The notes under the pieces are model-generated. The model was not told where the DNA came from. It saw only the letters and a program-made list of their open reading frames with translations, and ran no database searches. A DNA stretch of 20,412 bases from an uncultured Clostridia bacterium. Its GTDB lineage: Bacteria; Bacillota; Clostridia; Oscillospirales; CAG-382. This document shows, one piece after another, positions 6,329 to 14,400 of this stretch (its first letter is position 1; every line of letters begins with the position of its first letter). Location: NCBI GenBank assembly GCA_947305675.1, contig CAMZED010000016.1:1-20412 (forward strand), in the 5' to 3' direction. A program made the translations under genes and the position numbers.

Positions 6329-6416
6329 ACTAAATCAATAAGCTTTAAGACATAGTATTTATGTTCAGAGTCAGAGACAGAGAAAGCGGCGCTTTACGCA
6401 CAAGTGAATAATAAAC

Positions 6417-6448
6417 AAAAAAGGAACTGCGTTACAACAGTTCCTTTT
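6417..6448. terminator. Bidirectional terminator between the lipoprotein gene and tuf
   Basis: GGAACTG (6423-6429) pairs perfectly with CAGTTCC (6438-6444). On the minus strand six T follow the stem, which ends the tuf transcript; on the plus strand four T follow, which can end the lipoprotein transcript. Confidence 0.85.
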
Positions 6449-6464
6449 AACTTATGCTTAATAA

Positions 6465-7670
6465 TTACGCGTCGATTTCGATAACAACGCCGGAACCAAC
6501 GGTTCTGCCGCCTTCACGAATAGCGAAGCGAAGACCTTTTTCGATAGCGATCGGGGTGATAAGTTCAACTTTCATATCGACGTTGTCGCCGGGACGGCAC
6601 ATTTCAACGCCTTCGGGAAGGTTGATAACACCGGTAACGTCGGTAGTTCTGAAGTAGAACTGAGGACGGTAGCCGGGGAAGAACGGTTTATGACGGCCGC
6701 CTTCTTTTTCGGTAAGAACGTAAACCTGGCCTACGAATTTGGTGTGAGGATGGATGGAACCGGGTTTAGCAAGAACCTGACCTCTTTCGATGTCGGTCTT
6801 TTTAACGCCGCGGAGCAAGCAACCTACGTTGTCGCCGGCTTCTGCGAAGTCGAGCAGTTTACGGAACATTTCGATACCGGTGATAACGGTCTTGGCGGAT
6901 TCTTCAGAGAGGCCGACGATTTCAACTTCGTCAGACATCTTAACGATACCTCTCTCAACACGACCGGTAGCAACGGTGCCGCGGCCGGAGATGGAGAACA
7001 CGTCTTCAACCGGCATAAGGAAGGGCAGGTCGTCGTTGCGGGCGGGAGTCGGGATATAGCTGTCGACAGCGTCCATAAGTTCGTGAATGGAAGCATAGAC
7101 GGGGTCGGAAGGATCTTTGGATTCGGAGAGAAGAGCTTCTCTTGCGGAACCTTTGATTATCGGAATTTCATCGCCCGGGAAATCGTACTCGGAAAGAAGT
7201 TCACGAACTTCCATCTCGACGATCTCGAGAAGTTCAGGGTCGTCAACAAGGTCAGTCTTGTTGAGATAAACGACCATTGCGGGAACGCCGACCTGACGGG
7301 CAAGCAGAATGTGTTCACGGGTCTGCTGCATAGGACCGTCGGTAGCTGCAACGACGAGGATCGCACCGTCCATCTGAGCGGCGCCGGTGATCATGTTTTT
7401 AACATAGTCGGCGTGGCCCGGGCAGTCAACGTGCGCATAGTGTCTCTTGTCGGTTTCGTACTCAACGTGACGGGTATTGATTGTTATACCTCTTGCTTTT
7501 TCCTCGGGAGCGTTGTCGATCTGGTCATAAGCGAGGAATTCGATGTTGGAGTTGCTGAGAGCAAGAGTCTTAGTGATAGCGGCGGTAAGAGTAGTTTTGC
7601 CGTGGTCAACGTGGCCGATAGTGCCTATGTTGACGTGGGGTTTACTTCTTTCAAATTTAGCTTTTGCCAT
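6465..7670 (-). CDS. tuf: Translation elongation factor Tu
   Basis: EF-Tu (401 residues, normal length) carries aminoacyl-tRNA to the ribosomal A site in a GTP-dependent way in the cytoplasm. The GTPase motifs are intact: GHVDHGKT at 19-26, RGITI at 60-64 with the effector region before it, DCPGH at 82-86 with the catalytic His86, and NKTD at 137-140. Domain 2 shows GRGTVATGRVERG, and the end is GRTVGSGVVIEIDA. The start ATG 7670 has GGAGG at 7680-7684. It is the last gene of the str cluster but also has its own promoter in the 89-bp gap after fusA, which fits the high demand for EF-Tu. Confidence 0.98.
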   Translation of the reverse strand: MAKAKFERSKPHVNIGTIGHVDHGKTTLTAAITKTLALSNSNIEFLAYDQIDNAPEEKARGITINTRHVEYETDKRHYAHVDCPGHADYVKNMITGAAQMDGAILVVAATDGPMQQTREHILLARQVGVPAMVVYLNKTDLVDDPELLEIVEMEVRELLSEYDFPGDEIPIIKGSAREALLSESKDPSDPVYASIHELMDAVDSYIPTPARNDDLPFLMPVEDVFSISGRGTVATGRVERGIVKMSDEVEIVGLSEESAKTVITGIEMFRKLLDFAEAGDNVGCLLRGVKKTDIERGQVLAKPGSIHPHTKFVGQVYVLTEKEGGRHKPFFPGYRPQFYFRTTDVTGVINLPEGVEMCRPGDNVDMKVELITPIAIEKGLRFAIREGGRTVGSGVVIEIDA

Positions 7671-7709
7671 TGAATAAATCCTCCGTGTTAAACTTTTTGT
7701 TATAAGATA

Positions 7710-7737
7710 ATTATATTGAATTTTTCGCCTATGTCAA
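7710..7737 (-). promoter_or_regulatory. Internal promoter in front of tuf
   Basis: Perfect TTGACA (7732-7737) and perfect TATAAT (7710-7715), 16 bp apart, read on the minus strand. No terminator is visible between fusA and this promoter, so tuf is probably served both by read-through and by this promoter. Confidence 0.85.
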
Positions 7738-7759
7738 GGCTTTTTTTAAATTTGAGGCA

Positions 7760-9826
7760 TCATTTGCCGTTAAGAATACCGTCAAGCACAGACTTGGGTA
7801 CTATCTCATAATGGCTGGGTTCCATAACGTATTGTCCCCTGCCCTGAGTTTTCGACCTGAGATCTGTCGCATAACCGAACATCCTCGAAAGCGGAACGTA
7901 CGCGGTAACCTGCTGGCCGCCCGCGATGACTTCCATACCGCTTATGCTGCCGCGGCGGGAGTTCAGATCGCCGATAACGTCGCCGAGATAATCGTCCGGC
8001 GCGGTAACGACGACTTTCATTATCGGTTCGGTCAGGATCGGGCCGGCGTTCTTCATTGCGTTTTTGAACGCCATCGAGCCGGCGATCTTGAACGCCATTT
8101 CGGAGGAGTCGACCTCGTGGTAGGAACCGCCGGTGAGCGTCACTTTTACGTCGACAACGTTATATCCCGCAACGACGCCGGTGAGCATCGCGCCGCGGAT
8201 ACCCGCGTCGACGGCGGGGATATATTCCTTCGGAACGTCGCCGCCGGTGACCTCGTTGACGAATTCATAACCCTTGCCGGGGTTCGGTTCAATAGTGATG
8301 ATAACGTGACCGTATTGACCTTTACCGCCCGACTGACGTGCGTACTTGCAGTTTTCGGTGGCGGGTTTGGTAATGGTTTCGCGGTAGGAGACCTGGGGTT
8401 TGCCGACGTTGGCTTCCACCTTGAACTCGCGCAGTAATCTGTCGACGATTATTTCAAGGTGAAGTTCTCCCATCCCCGCGATTATCGTTTGACCGGTCTC
8501 TTCATCCGTATATGCCTTGAAAGTAGGATCTTCTTCGGCAAGTTTGGAAAGCGCGATCCCCATCTTCTCCTGACCCGCTTTTGTCTTCGGTTCTATTGCA
8601 ACGCGAATAACGGGTTCGGGGAATTCCATCGATTCAAGGACAACTGGGGCTTTCTCGTCGCAGAGCGTATCGCCCGTCGTGGTGTTTTTCACACCGACGA
8701 CCGCGGCTATCTCGCCCGCGCGGATCTCCTCGACGTCCTCGCGGTGGTTGGCGTGCATAAGCAATATTCTGCCTATGCGCTCGCGCACCCCTTTTGTCGA
8801 GTTATAAACCGTCGCGCCCGAAGTAAGCACGCCGGAATAAACGCGCACGAAACATATCTTACCGACAAACGGGTCGGTAGCGATCTTGAACGCCAATGCG
8901 GAGAAAGGCGCGTCGTCGGAAGTGGGACGCGTTGTCTCCTCGCCGGTTTTGCTGTCGACGCCTTTGATATCGGGGATATCGAGCGGCGAAGGCAGGTAAT
9001 CGACTATGGCGTCCAACAGTTTCTGAACGCCCTTGTTTTTATAAGAAGTACCGCAGGTGACGGGGACCATCTTGCCGGAAATAGTAGCGGCACGAATGGC
9101 TTTTTTAACGTCGTCCATCGGCAATTCTTCGCCTTCGAGGAAGAGTTCGAGCAGGCTGTCGTCGAATTCGGCGACGTGTTCGAGCAGTTCCTGGTGATAG
9201 GCTTCGGCTTTTTCTTTCATATCCTCGGGGATATCGCGTTCTTCGATCTTTTCTCCGAGGTCGTCAAGATAATAATAAGCCTTCATCTTGACAAGATCTA
9301 TTATCCCGACAAAATCCGCTTCGGCGCCGATGGGGAGCTGGATCGGTACAGCGTTCGCTTTAAGCCTGTCTTTGATCATATCAACAACGCGATAAAAGTT
9401 CGCGCCCATGATATCCATCTTGTTGACATAGCACATACGGGGAACGCCGTATTTGTCAGCCTGCCTCCATACGGTTTCGGACTGAGGTTCAACGCCGCCT
9501 TTGGCGCACAATACCGTTACCGAGCCGTCGAGCACGCGGAGAGATCTTTCGACCTCGACGGTGAAATCGACGTGGCCGGGAGTATCGATGATGTTGATAC
9601 GGTGGTTCTTCCAAAAGCAGGTGGTGGCGGCGGAAGTAATGGTTATTCCGCGTTCCTGTTCCTGCTCCATCCAGTCCATAGTGGCGGAACCGTCGTGAGT
9701 TTCACCGATCTTATGGGTCTTGTGAGTGTAGAAAAGTATTCTTTCGGTGGTGGTCGTCTTACCCGCGTCTATATGAGCCATTATGCCGATATTTCTCGTA
9801 AGCTCAAGCGGAGTCTGTCTTGACAT
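7760..9826 (-). CDS. fusA: Translation elongation factor G
   Basis: EF-G (688 residues, normal length) is the GTPase that moves tRNA and mRNA through the ribosome after peptide bond formation, and also acts in ribosome recycling. Visible motifs: AHIDAGKT at 17-24, RGITITSAA, DTPGHVDF, NKMD for guanine recognition, and the domain IV segment CKYARQSGGKGQYGHVIITI. The C-terminal domain V contains YLGDVIGDLNSRRG. The start ATG 9826 has GGAG close upstream and lies 36 bp after rpsG. No change in the fusidic acid region was checked in detail. Confidence 0.98.
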   Translation of the reverse strand: MSRQTPLELTRNIGIMAHIDAGKTTTTERILFYTHKTHKIGETHDGSATMDWMEQEQERGITITSAATTCFWKNHRINIIDTPGHVDFTVEVERSLRVLDGSVTVLCAKGGVEPQSETVWRQADKYGVPRMCYVNKMDIMGANFYRVVDMIKDRLKANAVPIQLPIGAEADFVGIIDLVKMKAYYYLDDLGEKIEERDIPEDMKEKAEAYHQELLEHVAEFDDSLLELFLEGEELPMDDVKKAIRAATISGKMVPVTCGTSYKNKGVQKLLDAIVDYLPSPLDIPDIKGVDSKTGEETTRPTSDDAPFSALAFKIATDPFVGKICFVRVYSGVLTSGATVYNSTKGVRERIGRILLMHANHREDVEEIRAGEIAAVVGVKNTTTGDTLCDEKAPVVLESMEFPEPVIRVAIEPKTKAGQEKMGIALSKLAEEDPTFKAYTDEETGQTIIAGMGELHLEIIVDRLLREFKVEANVGKPQVSYRETITKPATENCKYARQSGGKGQYGHVIITIEPNPGKGYEFVNEVTGGDVPKEYIPAVDAGIRGAMLTGVVAGYNVVDVKVTLTGGSYHEVDSSEMAFKIAGSMAFKNAMKNAGPILTEPIMKVVVTAPDDYLGDVIGDLNSRRGSISGMEVIAGGQQVTAYVPLSRMFGYATDLRSKTQGRGQYVMEPSHYEIVPKSVLDGILNGK

Positions 9827-9862
9827 AAAAATCTCCTTAAATTTTTGCGCAAATATCGAAGA

Positions 9863-10333
9863 TTACCACTTGTAATGGGCAAATGCCTTGTTGGCTTCCG
9901 CCATTTTGTGCGTATCTTCTTTTTTCTTGACCGCGCCGCCGACGCCGTTTACGGCATCGAGTATCTCGGCGGCCAGACGTTCGCTCATCTTCTTATCGCT
10001 CCTTGCTCTCGCATAGGTGATAAGCCAGCGCAGACCGAGGGTCTGCCTTCTTTCGGCGCGAACTTCCATAGGAACCTGATAGTTAGAACCGCCTCTGCGG
10101 ACCGCTTTTACTTCCAAAGAAGGCATAATGTTGTCGAGAGCTTTCTTGAACTGTTCAAGAGCGTTCTCGCCTGTCTTTGCTTCGATTGCGGCGAATGCAT
10201 CGTAAACGATCCTCTGGGCTGTGCTTTTTTTACCGTCGTACATAATGTTGTTGATCAGTTTGGTTACTAACTGAGAATTGTACATCGGATCCGGAAGCAC
10301 TTCTCTTTTAAAACCATGTTCTCTTCTGGGCAC
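9863..10333 (-). CDS. rpsG: 30S ribosomal protein S7
   Basis: S7 (156 residues, normal length) binds the 3' major domain of 16S rRNA and starts assembly of the small-subunit head. Conserved blocks: KREVLPDP, LINNIMYDGKK, VKAVRRGGSNYQVPMEVRAE, RRQTLGLRWLITYAR, ending HKMAEANKAFAHYKW. The start codon is GTG (10331-10333), supported by GGAGGG just upstream. The N-terminus MPRREHGFKR is slightly unlike the usual MPRRG form. It is separated from rpsL by 230 bp, much longer than the other gaps in the cluster, and this gap can fold (10364-10443). In Escherichia coli S7 represses its own mRNA at this junction; whether that holds here is inference. Confidence 0.97.
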   Translation of the reverse strand: MPRREHGFKREVLPDPMYNSQLVTKLINNIMYDGKKSTAQRIVYDAFAAIEAKTGENALEQFKKALDNIMPSLEVKAVRRGGSNYQVPMEVRAERRQTLGLRWLITYARARSDKKMSERLAAEILDAVNGVGGAVKKKEDTHKMAEANKAFAHYKW

Positions 10334-10363
10334 TTTTACTTCCCTCCTTCATTAAATATGTGC

Positions 10364-10443
10364 GTCGGAAGCTTTTCTGCGAGCCGTTCCGCTCACCTTG
10401 CGCCTTTTAAAGACGCGGGTGCCGGACGCGGCGGCGTTCCGAC
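10364..10443 (-). promoter_or_regulatory. Possible structured RNA upstream of rpsG (candidate S7 autoregulatory site)
   Basis: Within the rpsL-rpsG gap, GTCGGAA and TTCCGAC (10437-10443 with 10364-10370) close an 80-nt domain. Inside it are a 5-bp stem around TTTAAAA (10400-10404 with 10412-10416) and a 4-bp stem (10381-10384 with 10391-10394). The domain ends 31 nt before the GTG start. The stems are seen by eye; S7 binding is an inference from the E. coli str operon and no energy calculation was made. Confidence 0.4.
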
Positions 10444-10507
10444 TGCTGAAATGAATTCACAGGTACTCGAAAAAACCATTTCCCGTCAGTGCCGATATAT
10501 ATAAAAC

Positions 10508-10530
10508 TTTTCTCTATCAGCACGAGAAAA
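10508..10530 (-). other. Hairpin soon after rpsL
   Basis: On the minus strand TTTTCTC pairs with GAGAAAA around a 9-nt loop, followed by GTTTTATATATAT. The stem is AT-rich, so it is at most a leaky terminator or an RNA-processing or stability element between rpsL and rpsG. Confidence 0.4.
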
Positions 10531-10563
10531 CGAGATTATCGTTCCTGTCAGGCACAAAATCTA

Positions 10564-10977
10564 TTATTTTTTGGGCCTTTTGGCGCCGTATTTGGAACGG
10601 GCCTGGTTGCGATTTGCGACGCCTTGAGTGTCAAGTTTGCCGCGGATGATGTGGTAACGCACGCCGGGGAGGTCTTTGACCCTGCCGCCTCTGATAAGAA
10701 CAACAGAGTGTTCCTGCAGGTTGTGGCCTATACCGGGGATGTAGGCGGTGACTTCAAGACCGTTCGTAAGTCTTACTCTGGCGATCTTCCTCTGCGCGGA
10801 ATTCGGCTTTTTAGGGGTCTTTATGGCGACTTTGGTGCAAACGCCTCTCTTCTGCGGGCTGGCGAGATCGATCGCGACGTTGCGAAGCGAGTTCGTGCCT
10901 TTTTGAAGAGCGGGGGATTTGGACTTATAAGTCTTGTCCTGCCTGCCGTGTTTTACTAACTGATTGAATGTAGGCAT
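10564..10977 (-). CDS. rpsL: 30S ribosomal protein S12
   Basis: S12 (137 residues, the longer form usual in Firmicutes) sits at the decoding centre and helps tRNA selection. Conserved motifs: MPTFNQLVKHGR, PQKRGVCTKV, TPKKPNSA with both decoding-loop lysines (56-57) intact, and GGRVKDLPGVRYH. These lysines and the PGVRYH loop are wild type, so the sequence gives no sign of streptomycin resistance. The start ATG 10977 has AGGAG about 7 nt upstream. It has its own consensus promoter, so the ribosomal-factor part of the cluster can be expressed apart from rpoBC. Confidence 0.98.
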   Translation of the reverse strand: MPTFNQLVKHGRQDKTYKSKSPALQKGTNSLRNVAIDLASPQKRGVCTKVAIKTPKKPNSAQRKIARVRLTNGLEVTAYIPGIGHNLQEHSVVLIRGGRVKDLPGVRYHIIRGKLDTQGVANRNQARSKYGAKRPKK

Positions 10978-10995
10978 TATTTTCTCCTTTCTTCA

Positions 10996-11010
10996 ACGCG
11001 AAAAGCGCGT
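10996..11010 (-). other. Small perfect hairpin in the rpsL leader
   Basis: ACGCG and CGCGT pair perfectly around a 5-nt loop, about 10 nt before the rpsL ribosome site. Short but GC-rich; it may stabilise the 5' end or tune translation. Confidence 0.4.
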
Positions 11011-11047
11011 CAAAACGCCCTTCGTGTCAATTATTTGCAACATTACG

Positions 11048-11076
11048 ATTATACCTCAAGGTAATTATGTTGTCAA
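11048..11076 (-). promoter_or_regulatory. Consensus promoter in front of rpsL
   Basis: TTGACA (11071-11076), exactly 17 bp, then TATAAT (11048-11053): a full match to the sigma-A consensus. The leader is about 65 nt. No convincing terminator precedes it, so transcripts from rpoB may also read through. Confidence 0.92.
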
Positions 11077-11141
11077 TGGTGTTTTTGCTCATTTTAAGCA
11101 AGGCGGCGGTGAAAATTATATAAATTTTCCATATAAAACGC

Positions 11142-11387
11142 CTATTTTGTAAAAGTGAGCACCGCCGTGGGTACTTCCACGCCCGCCATTTCGGCGAGTT
11201 GAGCGGAATCGCGCGTGACGTCAAGACCGATATCGGGCTTGTCCGCCAATTCGGCGCGGACAGCTCTTTCGAACTGCAGATCGGCGTCGGAAGCGAGCAA
11301 CACCCTTGCGGCTTTGCCGCGCCTGACCAGTTTATAAAACTGGTTTATTCCGGCGACGCAGTTCCGCGAACCGGGTTTTTCTTTCAT
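11142..11387 (-). CDS. L7Ae/L30e-family small RNA-binding protein (YbxF-like)
   Basis: This 81-residue protein belongs to the L7Ae/L30e/S12e superfamily, whose members bind kink-turn RNA. The position between rpoC and rpsL is that of ybxF in Bacillus subtilis. Visible pattern: CVAGINQFYKLVRRGKAARV (the usual form is VVGTKQTLKALEKGKA), then LLASDADLQFERAV and the C-terminal MAGVEVPTAVLTF. It diverges from the family in its first helix, where Thr-Lys-Gln is replaced by Ile-Asn-Gln. ATG 11387 has only a distant ribosome site (AGGG 14 nt upstream). An in-frame ATT at 11394-11396 lies 5 nt after AGGG, so a rare ATT start giving three more residues cannot be excluded. It follows rpoC after 62 bp that contain a strong hairpin. 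Confidence 0.85.
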   Translation of the reverse strand: MKEKPGSRNCVAGINQFYKLVRRGKAARVLLASDADLQFERAVRAELADKPDIGLDVTRDSAQLAEMAGVEVPTAVLTFTK

Positions 11388-11408
11388 TGCGTAAATGTTT
11401 TCCCTTTC

Positions 11409-11434
11409 CTCCCTGCCGTGCCGACGGCAGGGAG
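11409..11434 (-). other. Perfect 11-bp hairpin between rpoC and the L7Ae-like gene
   Basis: CTCCCTGCCGT pairs with ACGGCAGGGAG around a 4-nt loop with no mismatch. No T-run follows on either strand, so it is not a normal terminator. Its 3' arm contains AGGGAG and abuts GAAAGGG, so it could hide the ribosome site of the L7Ae-like gene or protect the rpoBC message from 3' decay. Confidence 0.6.
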
Positions 11435-11449
11435 AGAATCGTTTTAAGT

Positions 11450-14400
11450 TCAGTCTGCTTCAAAAACGCCTTCGGTGGGAATATCATCGTCGCCGGTGTC
11501 GATCTTGACGTTGCGGTACATTTGCATACCGGTGCCGGCGGGGATGAGTTTACCGATTATGACGTTTTCTTTAAGCCCGAGCAGCGGATCCTTTTTGCCT
11601 TTGATGGCGGCTTCGGCAAGGACTTTCGTGGTCTCCTGGAACGAAGCGGCGGAAAGGAAGGATTCGGTAGAAAGCGAGGCTTTTGTAATACCGAGCAGCT
11701 GGCTGGTGCCTTCCGCGGGGATCCTGGGAGTTTCCTCGGGATGCTCGGCGTTGTAGGCGTTGATCGCGTCGTTAGCGGTATAGAATTCCGAAACGTCGAC
11801 AAGCGATCCGACAAGCAGATCGGTGTCGCCGCAGGAATCGATCCTGATTTTGCGGGTCATCTGCCTTGCGATAACTTCGATGTGTTTATCGGCGATCTCA
11901 ACCGCCTGCAGGCGGTAAACGCGCTGAATCTCTTTGATGATATAATCATAGACAGCGTCGAGACCTTTTATGCGGAGTATGTCGGCGGGGCTTTCGGTGC
12001 CGTCGGTCAGCTTCTGGCACTTCACGACGTGAGCGCCGTCCTCCACCGCGATCTTGGTGAGCAGCGGAACGCCGGTAGCCTTTTCTTCGCCGGTTTCTTC
12101 GTTGCGAACGATAAGCTGTTTTGTCTTTTTGCTTTCCTCAACGTGGAACACGCCGTCGTATTCGGCGAGCACCGCGGTCTTTTTCGGCTTTCTCGCCTCG
12201 AAGATCTCCTCGACGCGGGGAAGACCCTGGGTGATGTCGCCGCCGGCGACGCCGCCCGAGTGGAAGGTACGCATCGTAAGCTGGGTACCGGGTTCACCGA
12301 TCGACTGCGCGGCAATGATGCCAACCGCTTCGCCGATGTTCACGGGTTTGCCGCTTGTCATATCTGCGCCGTAGCAATGCTTGCATACGCCATGTTTAGC
12401 ACGGCAGTTGATGAGCGAACGGATGTGTACGCGTTCGATACCCGATTCGATGATGCGGGCAATATCGTCCTCTTTGATCATCACGTTGTCGCCGACTATG
12501 ACTTCGCCGGTCCTCGGGTCGATCACTTCGCCGATGGTGAACCTGCCGCGCAGACGGTCTTCGAACGGTTCGATGACCTCTTCTTTGCCGCCGGGAAGTA
12601 CGTCGACGATCTTGCTGACCCAAAGCCCTTCGCGGTCGCCGCAGTCGTCCTCGCGGATGATAACGTCCTGAGAAACGTCGACAAGACGGCGTGTAAGGTA
12701 ACCGGAGTCGGCGGTACGGAGCGCGGTGTCGGCAAGGCCTTTACGCGCGCCTCTTGCCGCGGTGAAGTATTCCAGAATCTTCATTCCTTCGCGGAAGTTG
12801 GCTTTTATAGGCATTTCAATGGTTTTACCGGTAGCGCTCGCCATAAGTCCGCGCATACCCGCCAGCTGCCTGATCTGTTTTATCGATCCGCGGGCGCCGG
12901 AGACCGCCATCATGTTGATGGGGTTGAATTTATCAAGGTTTTTCTGCAGCGCGGTCGCAACGTCTTTGGTGCATTCTTCCCAAACGCTTATGACGCGCTG
13001 GCTGCGTTCCTCGTCGGAAAGCAGACCTTTGCGGTAAAAATCGGTGATAATGTCGACCTTCTGGTCGGCGGCTTCAAGCAATCCCTTCTTTTCAGGCGGG
13101 ATAGTCATATCGTAAACCGAGATGGTTATCGAGCCCTTGGTGGAATATTTGAACCCCTGCGCCTTCATCTGGTCGAGCACTTCGCAGGTCACGGCGGCGC
13201 CGTGTATGCGGATGCATCTGTCGACGATGGTGGCGAGTTCGGAGTTGGTGGTAACAAAGTCGATCTCGAGTTTGAAATCGTTTTCGGGTTTTGTTCTGTC
13301 GACAAAGCCGAGATCCTGGGGTATGGGATCGTTGAATATAAGACGTCCGAGCGTGGTTTCGGTGATACCTGTACGTTCAACGCCGTCGAACGTTTTGGTG
13401 ATCCTTACCTTTATTTTTGCGTGCAGACCGAGTTCGCCGTTCTCGTAAGCCATAACGGCTTCGTCTTTGCTGTTGAAATACTTTCCTTCGCCGGGTTCGC
13501 CGCTCTTGTCGAGAGTGAGATAGAACGAACCAAGGACCATATCCTGCGAAGGGACCGTGACAGCGCGCCCGTTAACCGGTTTGAGCAGGTTGTTGGGTGA
13601 GAGCATAAGGAACCTCGCCTCGGCCTGAGCCTCTGCGGAAAGCGGAACGTGTACCGGCATCTGGTCGCCGTCGAAGTCGGCGTTGAACGCCGGGCAAGCC
13701 AGCGGGTGGAGTTTGATAGCTCTGCCCTCGACAAGGATCGGTTCAAAAGCCTGGATCGAAAGCCTGTGGAGCGTGGGAGCGCGGTTGAGAAGAACGGGAT
13801 GTTCTTTTATCACAACGTCCAAAGCGTCCCAAACTTCGGGGGTGGCGTGTTCGACGCGCTTTTTAGCGTCTTTGATATTGGAGGATTTGCCGGTGGAAAC
13901 GAGCTGTTTCATTACGAACGGTTTGAACAGTTCAAGCGCCATTTCCTTGGGCAGGCCGCATTGATATATCTTGAGTTCAGGTCCTACGACTATAACCGAA
14001 CGGCCGGAATAGTCGACGCGTTTGCCGAGCAGGTTTTGTCTGAAACGCCCCTGTTTGCCGCGCAGCATTTCGGAAAGAGATTTGAGCGGTCGGTTGTTCG
14101 GACCGGTTACGGGCCTGCCGCGGCGACCGTTATCGAACAGCGCGTCGACGGCTTCCTGCAGCATTCTCTTTTCGTTGCGGATGATAATATCCGGAGCCTG
14201 GAGCTCCATCAGCTTTTGCAGCCTGTTGTTGCGGTTGATGACTCTGCGGTAAAGATCGTTGATATCCGAGGTGGCGAACCTGCCGCCGTCGAGCTGGACC
14301 ATCGGGCGGATATCCGGCGGGATGACCGGAAGCGCCTCGAGTATCATCCATTCGGGGCGGTTGCCGGAAAGGCGGAACGCTTCGACGACTTCAAGGCGTT

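Noticed and set aside
6690..9823. Plus-strand frames of 208-454 codons opposite tuf and fusA
   Set aside because: Antisense shadows of highly conserved elongation factor genes.
11387..13600. 737-codon plus-strand open frame
   Set aside because: It is antisense to rpoC, has no recognisable domains or ribosome site, and results from the GC-rich codon use of the real gene.
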